In this document: piece after piece, positions 59,992-64,000 of the stretch
Numbering within the stretch: position 1 is the first letter of the stretch
Layout: each line of letters begins with the position of its first letter
Assembly (NCBI RefSeq): GCF_017814975.1
Contig: NZ_JAGIQA010000015.1
Span: forward strand, 62,001 to 126,000
Length of the DNA stretch: 64,000 bases
Reading direction: 5' to 3'
From: Cupriavidus consociatus
GTDB lineage: Bacteria > Pseudomonadota > Gammaproteobacteria > Burkholderiales > Burkholderiaceae
Position numbers and translations under genes: made by a program
The notes under the pieces: model-generated
Database searches by the model: none
The model's input: the letters and a program-made list of their open reading frames with translations, nothing else
Told to the model about the DNA's origin: nothing

Positions 59992-60224
59992 GGGGCGTTA
60001 CGTGATGGGGCTCTCAAAGCCGACCGGAGCATCATACCGCCGCTGAGGAAATCAACACAGTGTTCTCCGCCCTGGCTGCACACTGCGAAGCAGTTCGAGG
60101 TGAGGCGATAGCGTTTAGATGCAGCGTAGCGGCCAGGTACGCGAAGGTTATTGCGGGAGCCGTCTTCTGGATTGGGGCAGCGTTGTGAGCCGTACCGCTC
60201 GCATCGACGACCGAACGCCGGCGG

Positions 60225-61139
60225 TCAATCTGGCGACTTACTCAAATGTTCGACGAGCAGCGCGGCTGAGCCGGACAAGGCTCGGGCTGCGCTGGTGGCG
60301 ATGAGGAGCCGTCGTTCAGCCCAAGCATCCATGAGCCGTACAGCCTTCAAGTTCATGGGCTCCAGCTTTCGAAAGCAAGCACCGAGTGGCAGAACGCCGA
60401 TACCAAGATTCGAGGCAATCATCTCCGACATGGCGTCGAAGCTTCGAACCTGGACTCGGAGCCGCAAAGGAAAACCGATGTCGTGAGCGGCGCTGGAGAT
60501 GGTATCCAGCAATGAGCTTCCACGGTTCAGGCCTACGAAGTCGTACGAAAGGCAACTTCGGAAGTCAATTTCGTCGACTGCGGCCAAGGGGTGCGCCTGG
60601 GAGCAAAGAACGACCAGTCGGTCTGTCCGATAGGGCAGTACGTTTAACCCATGTGTAGGGGCGCCTTCGACAAATATCCCGACGTCTGCCAATCCTTCCA
60701 CCAAGGCGCGGACGATGTCTCCACTAAGCTGCTCCTCTACCTCCACGCGGGTATCGGGGTAAAGCCGGAGGAAGCTCTCCAAGGCGGACGGCAGAAATTC
60801 GACCAGGGCCGACATGTTTGCCCAAAGGCGGACGTGTCCCCGCGACCCGCTCGAATATTCGCTCAGCTCATTGCTGAAAAGCTCGAACCCCTGAAACAGT
60901 CGCATCGCGTGCTGCAGAGCTACGTGCCCGGCCGGTGTCAGCCGCACGCCGTGCACAGTTCTTTCCATGAGAACCGCCTTGGAGGCGGCCTCGAAATCAG
61001 ACATCCGGCGACTCGCAGCTGAGAGCGCCAAATTGCATCGCTCAGCCCCCTTCGTAATGCTGCCGCTCTGCGCGACCGCACAGAATAGTCGCAATGTGAC
61101 GAAATCGATGCGTGCGGGATTGATGAGGTCCTGTGGCAT
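60225..61139 (-). CDS. LysR-family transcriptional regulator (LTTR 9)
   Basis: 304 residues. HTH: TLRLFCAVAQSGSITKGAER and SAASRRMSDFEAASKAVLME; effector domain from about residue 96 (RGHVRLWANMSALVEFLPSA). Closely related to LTTR 5. It is divergent from the VOC/dehydrogenase/dehydratase operon, and a near-perfect LTTR operator lies just before its start codon. Confidence 0.92.
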   Translation of the reverse strand: MPQDLINPARIDFVTLRLFCAVAQSGSITKGAERCNLALSAASRRMSDFEAASKAVLMERTVHGVRLTPAGHVALQHAMRLFQGFELFSNELSEYSSGSRGHVRLWANMSALVEFLPSALESFLRLYPDTRVEVEEQLSGDIVRALVEGLADVGIFVEGAPTHGLNVLPYRTDRLVVLCSQAHPLAAVDEIDFRSCLSYDFVGLNRGSSLLDTISSAAHDIGFPLRLRVQVRSFDAMSEMIASNLGIGVLPLGACFRKLEPMNLKAVRLMDAWAERRLLIATSAARALSGSAALLVEHLSKSPD

Positions 61140-61166
61140 GGAGGCATCTTAGCAAGAAAAGATCGG

Positions 61167-61195
61167 TGCTTCCTTCGCAAAACGCGAAGGAAGCA
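61167..61195. promoter_or_regulatory. LTTR 9 operator: 12-base perfect palindrome with T-N11-A
   Basis: TGCTTCCTTCGC (61167-61178), spacer AAAAC and GCGAAGGAAGCA (61184-61195). The core TTCGC-N5-GCGAA contains T at 61175 and A at 61187 separated by exactly 11 bases, the classic LysR T-N11-A box. It lies 28 bases before the LTTR 9 start and 80 bases before the VOC start. Confidence 0.8.
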
Positions 61196-61274
61196 TGTGA
61201 AATTAGGAATTCCTCCGCGCTCCTTCACGCGCCTACATTCGCTCCATTCGCGGAACTGCAAGAAGGAGACACCC

Positions 61275-61658
61275 GTGATTCACCATCTGGACCACCTCGT
61301 CCTGACCACCGGCAACGAACAGGCTTGCGTCGGCTTCTACGTTGGCCTGTTGGGCATGACCCTTGAGACCTTTGGCGAAGGCCGCAAAGCGTTCAAGTTC
61401 GGCGAGCAGAAAATCAATCTGCATGTGAAGGGCAAGGAGTTTGAGCCGAAGGCCCATCTTCCGGTGCCCGGAGCCCTGGACCTCTGCTTTATCGCCTCGG
61501 TTCCGCTCGATGACGTCATCAAGCGCTTGAATGACCGCGGCGCCAACATCATCGAGGGGCCGGTTGCCCGGACTGGCGCGAGCTATCGCATTCGCTCTAT
61601 CTACCTGCGCGACCCTGACCTCAACCTGATTGAAATCTCCGAGAGGGCCGACGCATGA
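61275..61658 (+). CDS. VOC-family protein (glyoxalase/dioxygenase superfamily)
   Basis: 127 residues with a GTG start and an AGAAGGAGA ribosome site 5 bases before. HHLDHLVLTTGNEQACVGFY at the start, INLHVKGKEFEPKAHLP near residue 53 and YLRDPDLNLIEISERADA at the end are typical of small VOC proteins; the histidines in HLDHL, INLHV and the glutamate in LIEI are candidate metal ligands. It overlaps the next gene by 4 bases and probably acts in the same pathway, perhaps as an isomerase or lyase for the sugar-acid-type substrate. Confidence 0.88.
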   Translation: MIHHLDHLVLTTGNEQACVGFYVGLLGMTLETFGEGRKAFKFGEQKINLHVKGKEFEPKAHLPVPGALDLCFIASVPLDDVIKRLNDRGANIIEGPVARTGASYRIRSIYLRDPDLNLIEISERADA

Positions 61659-62581
61659 GCGCCGCAAATTCCGACCGCACCATCGTTGGCTTCGTTGGCC
61701 TTGGGCAGATGGGCAAGCCAATGGCGTTGAATCTTGTTCACGCCGATACCGACCTGCTTGTGACATCGAAAATCCAGGACGCCTATCCGGAGTTGCAGGC
61801 CGCGGGCGCAACGACGGCCGACAGCCTGGCCGGATTGGCCGACGCTCGTATCGTGTTCCTCAGCCTGCCGGGCACGGCGGCTGTACTCGACGTGCTCTTC
61901 GGCGACGGTGGCCTGGTATCGCTGCTTCGCCCAGGCTCTATCGTTGTCGACACCAGCACGATGGAGCACGGCGCGACGATGGACATCCATGCCCGTCTCT
62001 CTGCAGCTGGCATCGAGTTTCTGGATGCCCCGGTGTCAGGCATGCAATCGCGCGCCGAGGCCGGCACGCTGACGGTCATGTGTGGCGGCTCCGAAAAGAC
62101 GTTCGAGTGCGTCAAGCCGTGGCTTGAACGCATGGGTAACAACATCCTTTACATGGGCGAGGCCGGTAGCGGCCAACTGACGAAGCTCGTCAACCAGCTG
62201 TTATTCGATATCAACTGTGCCGCGTTAGCCGAAATCTTGCCGATGTCGCGACGGATGGGTCTTGACGCCGAGAAGATTGCGTCGGTCATCAACAGTGGGA
62301 CGGGACGCAGCTACGCGTCGGAGTTCTTCCTGCCTCGCATTCTGAAGCGCCATTTCGACGATGGGTATCCGCTCCAGGCGGCCTACAAGGACCTTGTCAG
62401 CGCTGCCGAACTCGGCGCACGTCACTGCATCCCCATGCCGGTCCTCGCGGCTGCGACCGCTACCTATCAGATGAGCCTTCTGGCTGGCCACGGTTCCAGC
62501 GACAAGGGCGCAATGACTCGGTTCTTTGAAGACGCGCTCTCCGTCGAGTTCAGCGCCGCAACACCCCAGATGGAGAAGTAA
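61655..62581 (+). CDS. NAD(P)-dependent beta-hydroxyacid dehydrogenase (GarR / 3-hydroxyisobutyrate dehydrogenase type)
   Basis: 308 residues. TIVGFVGLGQMGKPMALNLV near residue 9 is the Rossmann G-x-G-x-x-G motif, DAPVSGMQSRAEAGTLTVM near residue 126 the substrate motif and GSGQLTKLVNQLLFDINCAA near residue 170 the catalytic lysine helix. Family members reduce tartronate semialdehyde or oxidise 3-hydroxyisobutyrate and similar acids. The ATG overlaps the VOC stop (ATGA). With the following IlvD/Edd-type dehydratase this suggests a sugar-acid degradation module. Confidence 0.92.
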   Translation: MSAANSDRTIVGFVGLGQMGKPMALNLVHADTDLLVTSKIQDAYPELQAAGATTADSLAGLADARIVFLSLPGTAAVLDVLFGDGGLVSLLRPGSIVVDTSTMEHGATMDIHARLSAAGIEFLDAPVSGMQSRAEAGTLTVMCGGSEKTFECVKPWLERMGNNILYMGEAGSGQLTKLVNQLLFDINCAALAEILPMSRRMGLDAEKIASVINSGTGRSYASEFFLPRILKRHFDDGYPLQAAYKDLVSAAELGARHCIPMPVLAAATATYQMSLLAGHGSSDKGAMTRFFEDALSVEFSAATPQMEK

Positions 62582-62582
62582 C

Positions 62583-64000
62583 ATGGCTGGACCACTTGGC
62601 CTTGACAATGGCCTGACTAACTACGGTGACCGCGATTTTGCGCGCTACCTGCGCCGCTCGATGGCGCACTCGATGGGCATCTCGGGGGAGTTGCTGTCGA
62701 AGCCGGTCATCGGCATTGCCGCATCACCCAGCGATTTCAACAACTGTCACCGCTACATGCCGCAACTCGTTGAAGCAGTGTCGCGCGGGGTGTTGGCCGC
62801 GGGCGGTCTGCCACGCATGTTCCCCACCGTGTCGCTGGGCGAAGTGTTCCTCAATCCGACCAGCATGGTCTACCGCAACCTGATGTCCATGGACGTCGAG
62901 GAGATGGTACGGGCACAACCCATGGACGCCGTTGTCCTGATTGGTGGCTGCGACAAGACTGTGCCTGCCCAGCTGATGGGTGCCGCCTCGGCCAACCGTC
63001 CCGCCATCCAGCTGGTTACGGGGCCAATGTCCACCGGGCGCCATAAGGGCGAGCGGTTGGGCGCATGCACGGACTGCCGCCGGTTCTGGGGAAAGTTCCG
63101 TGCTGGTGAAATCGACCAATGCGAAATCCAGACCGTGGAGACTCGTCTGGCCACCACGGCAGGTACCTGCGCAGTGATGGGCACCGCCAGCACGATGGCA
63201 TGCATCGCGGAGGCACTGGGGATGTCGCTGCCCGGCACTGCCGCGATTCCGGCTGTCGATTCGCAGCGTCTGGTTGCGGCCGAGGAGAGCGGCCGTGCGG
63301 CCGTGCGGCTGGCACATGCGCCTATCCTGCCTTCCCAAATCATCACCGAGCAGTCGGTTGAGAACGCCTTCCGCGTACTGATGGCACTGGGTGGCTCGAC
63401 CAACGCCATCATTCACCTCACCGCCGTGGCGGGCCGGCTCGGCATCCGTATCAGCCCCCAGCGGCTTAACGAGATTTCGGACGAGACGCCGGTGCTGGTT
63501 GACCTCAAGCCTGTGGGCGAGGGCTACATGGAAGACTTCCATGCCGCGGGCGGCATGGGCGCCGTGCTGCGGGAGCTGCGGTCGTTGCTGAATCTGGATT
63601 GCCTGACGATTGACGGTCGCACGCTGCGCGAGCGCCTCGACGAGCCGGCTGGGTGGGTCGACCGCAAGGTCATCCGGTCATTTGACGAGCCGGTAAGCAA
63701 CGTAGGCGGCCTGATTGCCCTGCACGGCAGCCTGGCACCGGATGGCGCCATCTTCAAGCGCGCAGCCGCCACGCCAGCATTGTTCGAGACGGAAGGCCGC
63801 GCGGTTGTCTTCGAAAGCCTGGAAGACCTCGCTGACCGTATCGATTCGCCAGACCTGGACGTCAATGCGGACGACATCCTGGTGCTGAAGAACGCCGGCC
63901 CGCTGGCGGCAGGCATGCCTGAGGCTGGGTACCTGCCTATTCCTTCGAAGCTTGCAAAGGCTGGTGTGAAGGACATGGTGCGTATTTCGGACGCTCGCAT
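62583..64000 (+). CDS. IlvD/Edd-family dehydratase, pentonate (arabonate/xylonate) dehydratase type (cut by window end)
   Basis: 472 codons are visible and the frame is still open at the window end; full members have about 570-600 residues. Cysteines C55 (NNCHRY), C123 (IGGCDKTVPA) and C196 (TAGTCAVMGTAST) have the spacing of the 2Fe-2S ligands of sugar-acid dehydratases, and MGTASTMACIAEALG and SLAPDGAIFKRAA are typical of the arabonate/xylonate branch rather than of branched-chain amino acid IlvD. It would dehydrate a sugar acid to a 2-keto-3-deoxy acid. It starts one base after the dehydrogenase stop. Confidence 0.92.
   Translation, partial: MAGPLGLDNGLTNYGDRDFARYLRRSMAHSMGISGELLSKPVIGIAASPSDFNNCHRYMPQLVEAVSRGVLAAGGLPRMFPTVSLGEVFLNPTSMVYRNLMSMDVEEMVRAQPMDAVVLIGGCDKTVPAQLMGAASANRPAIQLVTGPMSTGRHKGERLGACTDCRRFWGKFRAGEIDQCEIQTVETRLATTAGTCAVMGTASTMACIAEALGMSLPGTAAIPAVDSQRLVAAEESGRAAVRLAHAPILPSQIITEQSVENAFRVLMALGGSTNAIIHLTAVAGRLGIRISPQRLNEISDETPVLVDLKPVGEGYMEDFHAAGGMGAVLRELRSLLNLDCLTIDGRTLRERLDEPAGWVDRKVIRSFDEPVSNVGGLIALHGSLAPDGAIFKRAAATPALFETEGRAVVFESLEDLADRIDSPDLDVNADDILVLKNAGPLAAGMPEAGYLPIPSKLAKAGVKDMVRISDAR

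Noticed and set aside
1..64000. CRISPR arrays, tRNA, rRNA, insertion sequences, replication origin
   Set aside because: No regularly spaced repeats, cloverleaf-like sequences, ribosomal segments, transposase motifs or iteron clusters were noticed while reading; small or diverged copies cannot be excluded by eye.

Overview
The window looks like a piece of a high-GC betaproteobacterial chromosome or megaplasmid, most likely Burkholderiaceae (Cupriavidus/Ralstonia type). This is inferred from the coding style, a HU protein with an Ala/Lys-rich extension, nine intact LysR regulators and four intact orphan TctC/Bug solute receptors. No rRNA, tRNA, CRISPR array, transposase or replication origin was seen.

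Layout. 1-2.9 kb: end of an RND multidrug efflux operon (pump plus NodT-type outer membrane lipoprotein). 3-9.1 kb: scattered single genes (MDR dehydrogenase, DUF3455 lipoprotein, nitroreductase, AhpD-like protein, AraC regulator, DHFR-like reductase). 9.3-11.2 kb: a gene graveyard with remnants of an inositol-phosphatase-like gene, a LysR, a LacI and perhaps a porin. 11.3-17.8 kb: LysR and a divergent catabolic operon (AstE/DoeB-like deacylase, MHS transporter, serine/threonine-dehydratase-like PLP enzyme, RidA). Its middle is decayed: a frameshifted Bug receptor, an internally deleted FAD oxidase and a BFD-like stub of an opine or hydroxyproline oxidase. 18-20.5 kb: HU, a tyrosine-recombinase-like protein without its nucleophilic tyrosine, and a VOC protein.

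20.9-31.6 kb is read leftward. It holds an ATP-dependent 5-oxoprolinase operon (pxpB-pxpC-pxpA) fused to biotin carboxylase genes, including a BCCP-like protein without the biotin lysine, then LysR, an alpha/beta hydrolase, an aminotransferase and two coupled RraA-like aldolases. 31.7-39.7 kb: LysR, RraA, two Bug receptors, another LysR, a two-subunit TPP decarboxylase and an aldehyde dehydrogenase. 39.9-45.3 kb: LysR and a CoA-ester operon (CoA transferase, CitE lyase, MaoC-like hydratase, acyl-CoA dehydrogenase) that fits methylsuccinate/mesaconate/itaconate-type degradation. 45.3-52.9 kb: a pyruvate carboxylase remnant, a second aminotransferase, a glutamate-type ABC importer and three related LysR genes. 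53.2-59.2 kb: a two-subunit aconitase X, a Bug receptor, a beta-propeller lipoprotein and three overlapping RraA genes. 60.2 kb to the end: LysR with a very strong palindromic operator, then VOC protein, beta-hydroxyacid dehydrogenase and an IlvD/Edd dehydratase cut by the window edge.

How the parts may work together (inference): from 21 kb to the end the region reads as a mosaic of LysR-controlled modules for importing and breaking down branched or hydroxylated carboxylic and amino acids. Five RraA-like aldolases, two of them forming a duplicated cassette shared between the aminotransferase module and the aconitase X module, are the most distinctive feature. They suggest routes that end in aldol cleavage or decarboxylation of 4-hydroxy-2-oxo acids to pyruvate-level products.
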